From: Ureibacillus terrenus
Lineage (GTDB): Bacteria; Bacillota; Bacilli; Bacillales_A; Planococcaceae
Length of the DNA: 64,000 nucleotides
Direction of reading: 5' to 3'
NCBI RefSeq assembly: GCF_006569205.1
Contig: NZ_VIGD01000013.1
Location: 40,631 to 104,630 of the forward strand
Shown: piece after piece, positions 45,814 through 56,354 of the stretch
Layout of the letters: each line of letters starts with the position of its first letter
Numbering within the stretch: position 1 is the stretch's first letter
The notes under the pieces: generated by a model
What the model was told of the DNA's origin: nothing
What the model saw: the letters and a program-made list of their open reading frames with translations, nothing else
The model's database searches: none
Made by a program: the position numbers and the translations under genes

Positions 45814-47799
45814 TCAATCCCTCCGCTTCATATCCCGGATGGCCTGAATCGATAATCGTACAAGGAGAATGGAACATAAAAACAATCCGAGATACGCCGC
45901 CGTATTTAAATAAATGGCATAGACCGTTTCGATAAATTGGGAAATCGCAAGAAGCGCCGTCGATATAAACCCGAACGTGATGCCCACCATCAGCAGCACA
46001 AATTTTGAAAACAGTTGGGTAACAAATTTGGCGTTTGTTTTATCCGAGAAAATATCATGATGCAAAATGACTTTTCCATCTTCGATTTTCCGGATCAATT
46101 GATCAACACGTCTTGGAATTTTCCTCAAATTCGGAACCAAAAGAGCCAGCTCTTCCTGGATTTTTTCCATCGTTTCCATCGGCTCTTTAAACGGCTTTCG
46201 GATGGAAGCTTTCATGTAATTGTTCATAAATTCCTTCGCTTCATCAAAAATATTAAATTTCGGATCAAGCATGTTGATGGTGCCGTCCAATGTAATGATC
46301 ACCCGCAAGGCAAGGCTCACGGACGAATAAAATTGCAATCCCGATTCCCGGATTACCGTAAAAATGGAATAAATCGTCTCATCCGTCGGAATTTTATTGA
46401 CATAGGAGATTTTCAATAAAATTTGGCCAATCGCCTGTTCCAGCTCCTGGCGATTAATTTCGTCCTTGTTTTTGATCAATAATGAAATGGCATCAAATAA
46501 AATGGATGCATCTCCCTGCTGGATGCCGATAAAAAACAATTTTAAACCTTCCTGTTGCTGTCCCGACAACCGGCAGACCGCCCCGAAATCAAGGATGGCC
46601 AATTCGCCGGTTTCAGGATTTACAGAAATATTTCCGGGATGCGGATCCGCATGGAAAATGCCCGAAATCAATGCCTGTTCCAAATAGGAGTACATGAGCG
46701 TTCTAGCCAATTCCCTGCGGTCTATCGCCTGTTTATCATCCACTTTGTCCAACTCGGAAATGCTGACGCCTTTCACATATTCCATCACCAGGATGTTTTC
46801 GTTGCTGAACTCTTCATATACCCGCGGGATTTTCACATTCAGCTCGCTATGCTTTAAAACATTTCTTATTTGAATCATATTGCGGGCTTCAATGGAAAAA
46901 TCCGTTTCTTCTTTCATCGAATTGGCAAACCCTTCGGCCAACGCTTTGAATCCCATGCTCTCCGCCCATTGGGATTTCGCCGTGATCCAGTCCGCGAATT
47001 CCAATAATATGCTCAAATCTTCTCTCATGATGGTCTTGATCTGCGGACGCAAAATCTTGACCACCACTTCCTCATGGGTATCTTTCAGCACCGCCCGATG
47101 GACTTGTCCAATGGAGGCAGCAGCCAAAGGCTTTTCCTCAAAAAAAGAAAAAACATCCTCCGGATCCCGATTATAATTCTCCTTCAAAACGGTTTTGACT
47201 TCGTCGTAAGTCATCGGTGAAACTTTCTGCTGCAGCTTTTTCAATTCTTCAATAAAGACAGGTGAAAACAGTTCTTTTCGTGTCGACAACACCTGTCCAA
47301 ATTTGATGAAAATGCCGCCGCTCTCTTCAAGCGTCGCCCGTAAAGCGATGGCCAATTGTTTGTCCGTATCCCTGTTTCTTGCGTATTTCACCGTTTTGGT
47401 AATGCCATTCGTGACCGCCGCTTTTAACACCGTTCTCAAACGTTTTTGATAACGCCAATAATTGACCATTTTCCTGAAAATGGTTTTTTGTGAATACCGC
47501 CTTGCGCCTTCATCCAACGCAATCGGGTCAAACAGTTCAAAAAACAAATAAATCAGCATGGAAATCAACAACATGCTTCCGATCCACAATAAAGTGGCGA
47601 CACTGACCACGCCATCTTCGTACTGGGGATTTTCCCTGATATACGTGTACCAAAACACAAAGGTAGTGAATGAGACACTGATGATGACAGACAAAACTCT
47701 CCGGAACAAGTTCACATTGGAGCCAATCAGTCTACCGCTAATAAAAAAAATCATGATTGATACCAACAGAATTTGCAACAAGGCATTAATTGTACTCAT
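45814..47799 (-). CDS. UbiB/AarF (ABC1) family protein kinase-like
   Basis: A 661-residue membrane-anchored atypical kinase. Two or three hydrophobic helices lie at the N-terminus (about 5-95) and two at the C-terminus (about 600-650). The kinase-like domain has SGGIFIKFGQVLSTR (the KxGQ motif), the ATP-binding lysine in VVVKILRPQ, and the catalytic HADPHPGN and LAILDFGA motifs. In other bacteria UbiB supports isoprenoid quinone synthesis; the organism probably uses menaquinone, so the exact role is open. It is a single gene. Confidence 0.88.
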   Translation of the reverse strand: MSTINALLQILLVSIMIFFISGRLIGSNVNLFRRVLSVIISVSFTTFVFWYTYIRENPQYEDGVVSVATLLWIGSMLLISMLIYLFFELFDPIALDEGARRYSQKTIFRKMVNYWRYQKRLRTVLKAAVTNGITKTVKYARNRDTDKQLAIALRATLEESGGIFIKFGQVLSTRKELFSPVFIEELKKLQQKVSPMTYDEVKTVLKENYNRDPEDVFSFFEEKPLAAASIGQVHRAVLKDTHEEVVVKILRPQIKTIMREDLSILLEFADWITAKSQWAESMGFKALAEGFANSMKEETDFSIEARNMIQIRNVLKHSELNVKIPRVYEEFSNENILVMEYVKGVSISELDKVDDKQAIDRRELARTLMYSYLEQALISGIFHADPHPGNISVNPETGELAILDFGAVCRLSGQQQEGLKLFFIGIQQGDASILFDAISLLIKNKDEINRQELEQAIGQILLKISYVNKIPTDETIYSIFTVIRESGLQFYSSVSLALRVIITLDGTINMLDPKFNIFDEAKEFMNNYMKASIRKPFKEPMETMEKIQEELALLVPNLRKIPRRVDQLIRKIEDGKVILHHDIFSDKTNAKFVTQLFSKFVLLMVGITFGFISTALLAISQFIETVYAIYLNTAAYLGLFLCSILLVRLSIQAIRDMKRRD

Positions 47800-47901
47800 T
47801 CACTTCACCACTTCCAATTGTATATCCATTATTCTTAGTATGGCTTCCATTCCATCGTTGTCATTCCTATAGTCTCCGCCAATATACAATACATTCAAAA
47901 A

Positions 47902-47923
47902 AGGATTCACGGGGGTGAATCCT
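47902..47923 (-). terminator. Phosphoesterase gene terminator
   Basis: AGGATTCAC and GTGAATCCT pair around a 4-nt loop and run into TTTTTTGAATG on the minus strand. Confidence 0.85.
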
Positions 47924-47949
47924 GGTTTCATTTCAATCGGGCAATCCAA

Positions 47950-48714
47950 TCATAATGTAAAATGACTTGTGGAAATCTCCTTGTCGTTTGCGGAATAAAT
48001 ATCAATGCGGGAAGAATTCTTGTAAAAACGGACCCCATGGATTTTGCCATCAGGATAAATTTCTCCGCCACCATCAATTCCGATTTTTTTGCGGCAAGGG
48101 GAAATCCAGACTTTGCTTGAACCATCTTCATTCAAAAAAATCGTCGGCGTATGGCCGAATACCACGATTTCCTTCGCCCGATGCGGTACTTTTGAAAACT
48201 CCTCGCGAATCCAAAGAAATTCGTCCGAACTTGTTTCCAAAAAATCCTCCACATCCGGATTAATTCCCGCATGGACAAACAGATAAGGCTTCCAATAATA
48301 ATACAGGCGAAGATTTTTTATAAACTCCACTTCGTCCGGAAACTGTTCTTTTATTATTTCGACGATTTGTTCCCCGCTTAGATCTTCCGGAGACAGTTTT
48401 TGATCTAAGGCTGAAAAAAAACTTTGAACGGTGCTTACGCCGCCCACTTTCGGGTCAAAATAAAAATCGGACATTTCTTTCGGTTTTTTTAGCCAATTCA
48501 TAAAAATCTGTTCATGGTTGCCGCTTAAAGTAACGACTTTATGTTTTTCCGACAGCTCCATCACTTTCCGCAGCACCCGGAGGCTGTCTCTTCCCCGGTC
48601 AATATAATCACCTAAAAAAACGAGCAACTCTTCCTCAGGGTTCCAATAATTCAAGATTTTATCCAATAAATGATAACTTCCATGTATATCTCCAATGGCA
48701 AATACTTTGTCCAT
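47950..48714 (-). CDS. Metallophosphoesterase (PPP-type, Ser/Thr phosphatase-like)
   Basis: A 254-residue calcineurin-like phosphatase. GDIHGSYH (D9, H11), LGDYIDRGRDS and SGNHEQIF are the three metal-binding motifs of the PPP family, and FVHAGINPD and FGHTPT supply the later histidines. Related Bacillus proteins act as PrpE/diadenosine-tetraphosphatase or protein phosphatases; the substrate cannot be told here. It is a single gene on the minus strand. Confidence 0.87.
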   Translation of the reverse strand: MDKVFAIGDIHGSYHLLDKILNYWNPEEELLVFLGDYIDRGRDSLRVLRKVMELSEKHKVVTLSGNHEQIFMNWLKKPKEMSDFYFDPKVGGVSTVQSFFSALDQKLSPEDLSGEQIVEIIKEQFPDEVEFIKNLRLYYYWKPYLFVHAGINPDVEDFLETSSDEFLWIREEFSKVPHRAKEIVVFGHTPTIFLNEDGSSKVWISPCRKKIGIDGGGEIYPDGKIHGVRFYKNSSRIDIYSANDKEISTSHFTL

Positions 48715-48976
48715 TTATACACCTCTTTATTCAACAATCGAATACGGTTGAGCTTTTTTGAATCTTTTTCATCCATTAACATTTTATTCAATTATACTAC
48801 AGAATTGTGTGAAAATTTCACATGATTTCATTACAATTTATGCACTCATAATTGCAAGCTTTTCTTCAAAACCGATAAAATCGCCAAGGCATTGGGCTGA
48901 GGTATAGATTAAACTTTCAGCTTTCATACTAAATTTTGATATATTTTCCCCATGAATTATGATATAAGGTGATATT

Positions 48977-49459
48977 ATGAAAAAAACGCATTCATTCCTT
49001 TTACTGCTATTGATTTTTGTCCTCTTTGCCTGCGGTGTCCCTTCCCAGGCGAATCTGGGCAAGTCTGGTGATGGAAAAAATGAATCGATTAATAAAGAAA
49101 TCCGTCAGCTGGTTGTGGATAATGAACACATAAAAATTACCGTATTAAATATGAAGAAAATCAAAAAAAATTCGAAGACCACCGTTACGGTTCATTTTGA
49201 TATTTTAAACAAACGCGAAGATACCATCAAAATTCAGGCTCAAAGGCTGTCTGTAGACGATCGTATGGTCGATGCAGCCATTTATCAAATGGAACAAGAA
49301 ATTTCTCCGCAAAAAGCGGCAAATGCCAAACTGACGATCCGGCAAACTGAAGATGCCGAATTTCCGGAATTTGAAAATGACATGGAGATGGAACTGCTCA
49401 TTTCCTCATTAGAAGATCCTTCCTATACTGAAACCCGCCATGTTAAAATCATTTATTAG
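48977..49459 (+). CDS. Hypothetical lipoprotein
   Basis: A 160-residue lipoprotein. The signal peptide ends in VLFAC with the lipidated cysteine at 19. A short linker (about 20-45) is followed by a domain of alternating beta strands, with the IKITVLNMKKI and TVTVHFDILNKREDTI strands, that resembles immunoglobulin-like DUF4352-type modules. I cannot assign a family firmly. The ribosome-binding site AAGGTGA precedes the ATG. It stands alone between the phosphoesterase and the radical-SAM gene. Confidence 0.7.
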   Translation: MKKTHSFLLLLLIFVLFACGVPSQANLGKSGDGKNESINKEIRQLVVDNEHIKITVLNMKKIKKNSKTTVTVHFDILNKREDTIKIQAQRLSVDDRMVDAAIYQMEQEISPQKAANAKLTIRQTEDAEFPEFENDMEMELLISSLEDPSYTETRHVKIIY

Positions 49460-49553
49460 TTGGTTCAATTAAGGAAGAATGACGAACATTATCATGTATA
49501 ATAGATGTGGATATTAAATCTTTGCATCAATCGCATTTAAAGGAGTTCTACGG

Positions 49554-51308
49554 ATGAAAATTATCTTGACCACTTTGAACGCCAAATATATTCATACAAA
49601 TTTGGCCATTCGATATTTAAAAGCCTATGCCCGTCCGGAATTCGATCCGGTGATTGTCGAATTTACCATTAAAGAACCTGCGTTGAACATCGTGACCGAT
49701 CTTTATCAAAGAAAACCGGATTTGGTGGGGTTCAGCTGTTACATTTGGAATATTGAAGAAACGATTAAAGTGATCAAAATGCTCCGGGCAGTAAGTCCTC
49801 ATACAAAAATCGTCCTGGGAGGCCCGGAAGTATCCTATGATGTCCATTATTGGCTGCGCCGTTTGGAAGGGCTTGCGGATTTCATCATTATGGGAGAAGG
49901 GGAGTATTCCTTTAAACAACTTCTCCGCTATGTGCATGAGGAAATCCCTCTGGAGGAAGTGCCGGGAGTTGCTTATTTGCAGGACGGGAAAATGAAAATA
50001 CATCCTCAGCCGAAAAAAATCGACCTGCGGGAAATGCCGAGCCCATTCCGCTTTGAAGAAGACCGGGAGTCACTTTCCAAACGCATTCAATATATCGAAA
50101 CAAGCCGCGGCTGCCCTTTCACATGCCAATTTTGCCTATCTTCCATCGAAGTCGGGGTCCGTTATTTTGACAGGGAAAAGATCAAAGAGGACATCCGATA
50201 TTTAATGGCCAATGGGGCAAAAACGATCAAATTTGTCGACCGTACATTCAACATCAGCCGGCGTTACGCCATGGACATGTTCCAATTTTTAATTGATGAA
50301 CATGTACCCGGCGTCGTGTTCCAGTTTGAAATCACGGCGGACATCATGCGGCCGGAAGTCATCCGATTTTTAAATGACAATGCACCGGAAGGATTGTTCC
50401 GATTTGAAATCGGCGTCCAATCCACGAATGATTTGACCAATGAACTTGTGAAGCGGAAACAGAACTTCGAAAAATTAAAAAGAACGGTCATGATGGTAAA
50501 AGAGGGGGGAAAAATCGACCAGCACCTTGACTTAATCGCCGGTCTTCCCGAAGAAGACTATGAAAGTTTCCGAAAAACTTTCAACGATGTATTTGAAATG
50601 CGGCCGGAAGAGTTGCAGCTCGGCTTCTTGAAATTGCTGCGCGGCACCGGATTAAGAAATGATGCAGAAAAGTTCGGGTATACATATGTGGATATCGCCC
50701 CTTACGAAATCCTTTCCAACAATGTGTTGAGCTTTGATGACATCATCCGCATCAAACAGGCGGAAGACGTGCTCGAAAAATATTGGAATGCCCACCGCAT
50801 GGACAACACCATCGAATATTTGGTGACAGAAGTCTTTGAAACGCCATTCGACTTCTTCCAAAATTTCGGCACTTTTTGGGAAGAAAAAGGATGGTCAAGA
50901 ATCGGGCATCAATTGGAAGATTTGTTCAAAAGATTGGACGAATTTTTGCGTACGCTTCCTAATGTCAACCTGGGAATCGTCCACAGTTTAATGAAGCTCG
51001 ATTTCTTGGCAAAACAGCAATTCCAGCCGCGGAAACTTTGGTGGGAAGAACGGATTTCAAAAGAAGATTTAAAAGCGATTAACAAATTGCTGCTCGAAAA
51101 ACCTGAAATCGCCGGAAAAGAATTTGCCCAAATGCAATTGAACGAAAAGGAAATCGTGAAACATTGCCTCATTGTTCCTTTCAACATCGACTACAAACAA
51201 TATCAAAACGGGAATATCGTTGAAAGCGATGATTATCTTTTGACCGTATTCAGACCTGGGAACACCCCTTACTTCGCATCCTTTCCCAAAAACATGGCGG
51301 AAAAATAA
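49554..51308 (+). CDS. B12-binding radical SAM protein (DUF4080 type)
   Basis: A 584-residue protein. An N-terminal cobalamin-binding domain (about 1-150) with VGFSCYIWNIEETIKVI and VLGGPEVSYD is followed by a radical-SAM domain with C187-x3-C191-x2-C194 in SRGCPFTCQFC. A C-terminal region of about 200 residues (DUF4080) follows, including LQLGFLKLLRGTGLR. There is no B12-binding DxHxxG, so cobalamin would bind base-off without His. The reaction is unknown; many relatives are methyltransferases. AAAGGAG precedes the ATG. Confidence 0.9.
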   Translation: MKIILTTLNAKYIHTNLAIRYLKAYARPEFDPVIVEFTIKEPALNIVTDLYQRKPDLVGFSCYIWNIEETIKVIKMLRAVSPHTKIVLGGPEVSYDVHYWLRRLEGLADFIIMGEGEYSFKQLLRYVHEEIPLEEVPGVAYLQDGKMKIHPQPKKIDLREMPSPFRFEEDRESLSKRIQYIETSRGCPFTCQFCLSSIEVGVRYFDREKIKEDIRYLMANGAKTIKFVDRTFNISRRYAMDMFQFLIDEHVPGVVFQFEITADIMRPEVIRFLNDNAPEGLFRFEIGVQSTNDLTNELVKRKQNFEKLKRTVMMVKEGGKIDQHLDLIAGLPEEDYESFRKTFNDVFEMRPEELQLGFLKLLRGTGLRNDAEKFGYTYVDIAPYEILSNNVLSFDDIIRIKQAEDVLEKYWNAHRMDNTIEYLVTEVFETPFDFFQNFGTFWEEKGWSRIGHQLEDLFKRLDEFLRTLPNVNLGIVHSLMKLDFLAKQQFQPRKLWWEERISKEDLKAINKLLLEKPEIAGKEFAQMQLNEKEIVKHCLIVPFNIDYKQYQNGNIVESDDYLLTVFRPGNTPYFASFPKNMAEK

Positions 51309-51325
51309 TGGCTGAAAATAAAATG

Positions 51326-51362
51326 AGTAGTACAAACAAGCCAAAGTTTGTACTACTTTTTT
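51326..51362 (+). terminator. Terminator of the radical-SAM gene
   Basis: AGTAGTACAAAC and GTTTGTACTACT pair perfectly around an 8-nt loop and are followed by TTTTTTG. Confidence 0.92.
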
Positions 51363-51434
51363 GTTCGTGCCGGTTCGCTGTAACAAAAACTTTCCAAAGG
51401 GGCCTCCTTTGAACATCTTTTCCGGCTAATCCCT

Positions 51435-52658
51435 TTACTTCGACTCACCGCACACATCCTTATGTTTCATCCGGACAAGGAATAGATAAGATAGGACGGA
51501 TCCGATGCTTCCAATCATCATGACAACCCCCATTGAGATGGAAGGGTCCCCTCCAAGACCGGTCAAAGGCGCAAGGGAACCGGAAAGCACATATTGGAGT
51601 ACGCCGAGCAATGCCGAAGCACTTCCGGCGATTTTCCCTTGATTTTGCAGCGCCAAAGATTGTCCTGTCGTATTGACGATTCCCATGCTTGCAATCGCCA
51701 AAAACAAAGGCGGCAACACAAAATAAAGGCTCGCTTTCAGGCTGAGCATCGCCAACAAGGCCGCTGTCCCGATAAATGCCAGCCCGATTCCGAAAACCAA
51801 TAATTTTATCTCATTGAACAGCCCCACCAACCGTCCAGTAATTTGGCTGCTGACCACAATACCGAGCCCGTTCATCGCAAAAATCAAACTATAGAGCTGT
51901 GCGGAGATGCCATACAATTCCTGCAATACGAAAGAAGAACCGGAAATATACGCGAACATCATCGTAAACATAAAGGCGATAACGAATGCGTAGCCGATAA
52001 AACTTCGATCAAGCATCAAACCTTTAAAGACAGACAATGTCTGTCGAACGCTTCCTTTTCTTCTCATATGGGTCTCCAACGACTCGGGCAAACAAAAAAG
52101 GACAATGAAGAACATCGCAATACCTGCCAGCGTCAGGAACAAGAACACCCCTTTCCATGGCGCAAACAGTAAAATAATTCCTCCCAGCACCGGCGCAAGC
52201 ACCGGTGCAGCCCCTTGCACCAAAGCCAACATCGCAAACACTTTCGTCAATTTTTTTCCGGAGAACACATCCCTCAAAATTGCCCGGGAAAGAACGATGC
52301 CGCTCGCCCCGGAAAGCCCCTGCAAAAAGCGCAAAGCGATGAACAATCCAATACTCGGCGCAATAATGCACAGAAAAGAGGTTGCGGTATAAACGGCAAG
52401 GCCGATGAGCAGCGGTTTGCGCCGCCCTTTTGCGTCACTGATCGGACCAATCAGAAGCTGCCCGCAAACAAGGCCAAATAGAAAAAAAGTCAAACTCAAC
52501 TGTACAAGGGATTGAGTTGTGTCAAGTTCTTGCGCTATGTGTGGCAACGCAGGCAAATACATATCAATGGAGAGCGGCGAAAACGCGCCCAATGCGCCCA
52601 AAATTGCCGCCAGCTTCAACGGTTTCACATTCATTTCCCCATGCATCCTTTGAGCCAT
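51435..52658 (-). CDS. Bcr/CflA family drug efflux MFS transporter
   Basis: A 407-residue major-facilitator transporter with twelve transmembrane segments. SPLSIDMYLPALPHIA is the Bcr/CflA signature in helix 1, GPISDAKGRRKPLLIG is motif A between helices 2 and 3, and LRFLQGLSGASGIVLSRAI is motif C-like in helix 4. Family members export bicyclomycin, chloramphenicol or other compounds; the substrate here is unknown. The start MAQRMHG follows GGGGGA by 7 nt. Confidence 0.9.
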   Translation of the reverse strand: MAQRMHGEMNVKPLKLAAILGALGAFSPLSIDMYLPALPHIAQELDTTQSLVQLSLTFFLFGLVCGQLLIGPISDAKGRRKPLLIGLAVYTATSFLCIIAPSIGLFIALRFLQGLSGASGIVLSRAILRDVFSGKKLTKVFAMLALVQGAAPVLAPVLGGIILLFAPWKGVFLFLTLAGIAMFFIVLFCLPESLETHMRRKGSVRQTLSVFKGLMLDRSFIGYAFVIAFMFTMMFAYISGSSFVLQELYGISAQLYSLIFAMNGLGIVVSSQITGRLVGLFNEIKLLVFGIGLAFIGTAALLAMLSLKASLYFVLPPLFLAIASMGIVNTTGQSLALQNQGKIAGSASALLGVLQYVLSGSLAPLTGLGGDPSISMGVVMMIGSIGSVLSYLFLVRMKHKDVCGESK

Positions 52659-52736
52659 CAACATTCCCCCTTCTTCTCGACAACTTTGTTGACAGCATCA
52701 TCTCTGCCATAAATGAGCCGGTTTTCGTCGCAAATC

Positions 52737-53417
52737 TCACTTCAACAACTCCAGAATAATAAACCATAACACCGGTACAAAAAGCGCAGGCAACATATTT
52801 AACGATTTGCTGTCCTTAATTCCCAAAATCGACAATCCGGAACTTAAAATCAAAATGCCACCCACAATGGAAATCTCCGTCATGAGATCTGCCGTCAGAA
52901 ATGGCTCAATATATTTGGCGCTTAAATAAATCGCTCCTTGCCAACAAAACAGCACGACCGCTGCAAAAGCGATGCCGATTCCATAAGTGGCGGCCAAGGC
53001 CATAGAAGTGACCAAATCAAGGGTCGCGTTGGTAAATAAATATGTATGATTATGATTCAATGCGCTTTCCACAGGACCTAAAATGGATAAAGTCCCGATG
53101 CAAAACAGCAAAATTGCCGTGGACAATCCCTTGCTTAGATCCGTTTTGGAAAAACGGTCGACCATGTTCTTGAACTTTCCATCAAAATCAATGATGGTGC
53201 CAATCAAACCGCCGATGGACAAACTGACGATGAACAATACCGGGTATTTGCTGTGCGGCATATTTTGGACGATCGCATTGATGCCCAATGCGGTGGCTGC
53301 AAACCCCATAGCCGTAAAAAGAGCCGTTTGATACTCTTCTTTGATTCCTTTCTTTAATACACTTCCTATTAAACTCCCCGCCAGAATACACACGGTATTT
53401 ACGATTGTGCCGATCAT
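52737..53417 (-). CDS. DUF554 family membrane protein (YdfK/YqgA-like)
   Basis: A 226-residue membrane protein of the DUF554 family with about seven hydrophobic segments. MIGTIVNTVCILAGSLIGSVLKKGI and the CIGTLSILGPVESAL and NATLDLVTSMALAATYGIGIAF segments are diagnostic. The function is unknown. It lies 78 nt upstream of the Bcr-like gene on the same strand and may be co-transcribed with it. Confidence 0.85.
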   Translation of the reverse strand: MIGTIVNTVCILAGSLIGSVLKKGIKEEYQTALFTAMGFAATALGINAIVQNMPHSKYPVLFIVSLSIGGLIGTIIDFDGKFKNMVDRFSKTDLSKGLSTAILLFCIGTLSILGPVESALNHNHTYLFTNATLDLVTSMALAATYGIGIAFAAVVLFCWQGAIYLSAKYIEPFLTADLMTEISIVGGILILSSGLSILGIKDSKSLNMLPALFVPVLWFIILELLK

Positions 53418-53676
53418 CCCTTTACACTCCCGTCAACAAAACCTTAGAATTTGAAAATTTTGCAATAATAAAGAATTGTAACATAATTGATTTTTAAATT
53501 CATATTTTATTTTTCTGCCAAAACTTCTATTCCCTTTTTCCTCCCTTCCCAAGATCTGCATTTCACTAACGATGCCTGCGGTTGTTTATTTTCCTCCACC
53601 CAGCTTTTTCTTCCATTCTAAAAAAATCCGAATTCATATAATGTTCCAAAAATACTATTTACGTGAAAAAAATAAT

Positions 53677-53707
53677 ATGTTAACTTATTTGTTGTATTGG
53701 TTAACAA
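53677..53707. promoter_or_regulatory. BirA operator (biotin box)
   Basis: TGTTAAC (53678-53684) and GTTAACA (53700-53706) form a perfect inverted repeat with a 15-nt spacer, the classical BirA operator geometry. BirA bound to biotinyl-AMP would repress the biotin operon. It lies 30 nt upstream of bioD. The rest of the 318-nt gap from DUF554 shows no gene. Confidence 0.88.
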
Positions 53708-53735
53708 AAAGTTTCGCACCAAAGAAGGTGATCAG

Positions 53736-54437
53736 TTGGACCATTTCTGGGTCGTCGGGACCGGTACAGATGTAGGCAAAACCTTTATCACGACATTGAT
53801 GATGCGCTACTTGCAAAGAAAAGGGTTAAAAGTTGTGCCGTATAAGCCGGTACAAACGGGTGCGGTCAAAAAAGGGAATAAAACCCATTATTCCGATACA
53901 ACTACATATTTAACCTATAGCCTGCAACCGCTTTCTCCGGACGACATCAATTCTTATTCTTTTCCCACCCCCGCCTCTCCCCATTTTGCCGCGGAGCTTG
54001 AGGGGGAATGGATCAGCGGGGCGCAAATACTCAATAAAATCGATCATTTGACGAAAGAGTACGATGTGGTCATTTGCGAAGGCGCCGGCGGGCTTTATGT
54101 ACCTTTGCAGCCCTACACTTCCCTGACTTTATTGGATATCATTCAGCGATCAAAACTGCCGGCCGTACTCGTTACCCGCTCCAATCTTGGCACAATCAAC
54201 CATACGCTGCTTTCCTTGGAGGCCCTGAAATCCCGGGGAATTGAATTGCTTGGCATCATTGTCAATCAATACGAACATAGTCCAATAGAAAAAAGCAATG
54301 TCCAAACTTTGCAGCGATTCATTCCTTCGATCCCTTTTGTCATCGTGGAAGGAAACCGGACGATTGAGAGCTTCGATGATGAAACGATTTTTGAAAGGCT
54401 GATGAAGCGTGAATTATTACGAACTTCAGGATCTTGA
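53736..54437 (+). CDS. bioD: ATP-dependent dethiobiotin synthetase BioD
   Basis: A 233-residue enzyme that closes the ureido ring of dethiobiotin from 7,8-diaminopelargonate, CO2 and ATP. The P-loop is GTGTDVGKT (8-16), KPVQTG is the substrate loop, and [10 protein letters not shown] is the second nucleotide segment. The start is TTG ([10 protein letters not shown]) with GAAGGTG 5 nt upstream; an earlier in-frame TTG is inside the BirA operator and has no ribosome-binding site. It overlaps bioA by 29 nt. Confidence 0.93.
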   Translation: MDHFWVVGTGTDVGKTFITTLMMRYLQRKGLKVVPYKPVQTGAVKKGNKTHYSDTTTYLTYSLQPLSPDDINSYSFPTPASPHFAAELEGEWISGAQILNKIDHLTKEYDVVICEGAGGLYVPLQPYTSLTLLDIIQRSKLPAVLVTRSNLGTINHTLLSLEALKSRGIELLGIIVNQYEHSPIEKSNVQTLQRFIPSIPFVIVEGNRTIESFDDETIFERLMKRELLRTSGS

Positions 54438-55779
54438 TTTAAAACATATTTGGCACCCCTGTTCGCAAATGAAAGACTATGAAACCTTTCCTCCAATCGT
54501 GATAGACCGGGGCGAAGGCGTCTGGCTGTACGATAAACAAGGAAACCGCTATTTGGATGCGGTGTCTTCCTGGTGGGTGAACTTGTTTGGACATGCCAAC
54601 CCGCGCATAAGCAAAGCCATCAGCGACCAGGCAAAAAAATTGGAACATGTCATTTTTGCCAATTTCACCCATGAACCGGCCATTCATGTCGCTGCAAAAC
54701 TTGTGGAAAAAACGCCGGATGGCTTGGAAAAAGTATTTTTTGCCGACAACGGTTCGGCGGCCATAGAAGTCGCATTGAAAATGAGCTTTCAATATCGTGC
54801 GCAAATGGGGCAACCGGAAAAACAACGGTTCTTGACTTTTACAAACGCGTACCATGGTGAGACCCTTGGAGCTTTGTCCGTGGGGTCCGTTGATTTGTAT
54901 AACAAAGTATTTACACCCCTTCTTTTAAATGTTGTCCGTGCGGAAGGACCGGATTGTTTCCGTTGCCCTTTCAACGAACATCCCGATACTTGCGATGCTC
55001 CTTGCGCAATGTTTGCCGAAGAACAGCTTGAAAATCATGCGGACACCCTTTCCGCCGCCATCATAGAACCGTTAATCCAAATAGCCGGAGGAATGAAAAT
55101 GTATCCTCCGGTTTTCCTAAAAAAATTAAGGGACTTGTGCGACAAATACGATGTCCACCTCATCGCCGACGAAATCGCGGTCGGCTTCGGAAGAACGGGA
55201 ACGCTTTTTGCCTGTGAACAGGCCGGGATTACCCCTGATTTCCTTTGCCTTTCCAAAGGCATCACCGGCGGATATTTGCCGCTTTCCGCCGTATTGACGA
55301 GAAACAAAATTTATTATGCCTTTTACGATGACTACGGCACGATGAAAGCGTTCCTGCATTCCCACAGCTACTCGGGAAATCCGCTGGCGTTGAGGGCCGC
55401 CCAGGAAGTACTGTCCATTTTTGAAGAGGAGCATGTTTTGGAAAAAAACGCGGCAAAGGAAAAGCGGTTAAAACAATTGGCCCACGAAGCCTTTGACGGT
55501 CTTCCATATGTCGGAGAGTATCGTCAAACGGGATTTGTCGGAGCGATTGAATTGGTCGCCGATCAAAAATCGAAGACCCCTTTTCCTGCAGAAGAGCGAA
55601 TCGGCTACCAAATTTACAAAAAAGCGTTGAAGAAAGGAATTTTGCTTCGGCCGCTCGGCAATATTTTATATTTCATGCCTCCATATGTGATTTCCGAAGA
55701 AGAAATTGCATGGATGGTGGAAACCGCCAAACAGGCAATAGTTGAATTTTTCAATGAGAAAGGGATGGGAGTTCGATGA
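54409..55779 (+). CDS. bioA: Adenosylmethionine-8-amino-7-oxononanoate aminotransferase BioA
   Basis: A 456-residue PLP aminotransferase making diaminopelargonate from [24 protein letters not shown] is the BioA N-terminus and [13 protein letters not shown] the substrate site. [18 protein letters not shown] carries the PLP-ring aspartate, and [13 protein letters not shown] the PLP lysine. The start is GTG inside the 3' end of bioD, so translation is coupled. Confidence 0.95.
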   Translation: MNYYELQDLDLKHIWHPCSQMKDYETFPPIVIDRGEGVWLYDKQGNRYLDAVSSWWVNLFGHANPRISKAISDQAKKLEHVIFANFTHEPAIHVAAKLVEKTPDGLEKVFFADNGSAAIEVALKMSFQYRAQMGQPEKQRFLTFTNAYHGETLGALSVGSVDLYNKVFTPLLLNVVRAEGPDCFRCPFNEHPDTCDAPCAMFAEEQLENHADTLSAAIIEPLIQIAGGMKMYPPVFLKKLRDLCDKYDVHLIADEIAVGFGRTGTLFACEQAGITPDFLCLSKGITGGYLPLSAVLTRNKIYYAFYDDYGTMKAFLHSHSYSGNPLALRAAQEVLSIFEEEHVLEKNAAKEKRLKQLAHEAFDGLPYVGEYRQTGFVGAIELVADQKSKTPFPAEERIGYQIYKKALKKGILLRPLGNILYFMPPYVISEEEIAWMVETAKQAIVEFFNEKGMGVR

Positions 55780-56354
55780 AAAATTCACAAATATACTCAC
55801 TGACTCTGGTAGCAATTTTTGCAGCATTGACCGCGATTGGGGCATTCATCAAAATACCGCTGCCGATTGTCCCATTCACATTGCAAATTGTCATCGTCTT
55901 TTTGGCCGGATCCATTTTGGGCAGCAAAAGAGGATTGCAAAGCCAATTGGTATATATCCTTGTCGGCTTGGCCGGACTTCCGGTATTCACAAAAGGCGGG
56001 GGGTTGACCTATGTATTGCAGCCGACTTTTGGATATCTGGTCGGTTTTGCCGTCGGGGCTTTTGTGATCGGATATATCATTGAGCGGGGAGGAGAAGAGC
56101 CTTCCCGTCTGCGATTTGTCATTGCCAACCTGGCCGGCACTTTCGTCATCTATGCAATCGGCGCTCCATATGTCTACCTGGCGTTGAACTTCTGGCTTGA
56201 TATGCCGACAAGCGCTTCCACCGTTTTCGTAACGGCATTTTTAAGCACGGTCGGGGTTGACATTGTACTGGCAATTCTTACAGCGCTATTTGCAAGAAGA
56301 ATTTATTTCTTATTAAATAAAAAATTAGTGAATGCACTGGAGGAAACAAAATGA
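55776..56354 (+). CDS. bioY: Biotin transporter BioY
   Basis: A 192-residue S-component of an ECF-type biotin transporter with six hydrophobic segments. [27 protein letters not shown] and [20 protein letters not shown] are the BioY signatures. It captures biotin and works with the shared EcfAA'T module encoded elsewhere. It overlaps bioA and bioB by 4 nt each. Confidence 0.95.
   Translation: MKNSQIYSLTLVAIFAALTAIGAFIKIPLPIVPFTLQIVIVFLAGSILGSKRGLQSQLVYILVGLAGLPVFTKGGGLTYVLQPTFGYLVGFAVGAFVIGYIIERGGEEPSRLRFVIANLAGTFVIYAIGAPYVYLALNFWLDMPTSASTVFVTAFLSTVGVDIVLAILTALFARRIYFLLNKKLVNALEETK

Noticed and set aside
53697..53735. Earlier TTG start for bioD
   Set aside because: It lies within the BirA operator without a ribosome-binding site; the TTG at 53736 has GAAGGTG at the right distance and gives the normal N-terminus.
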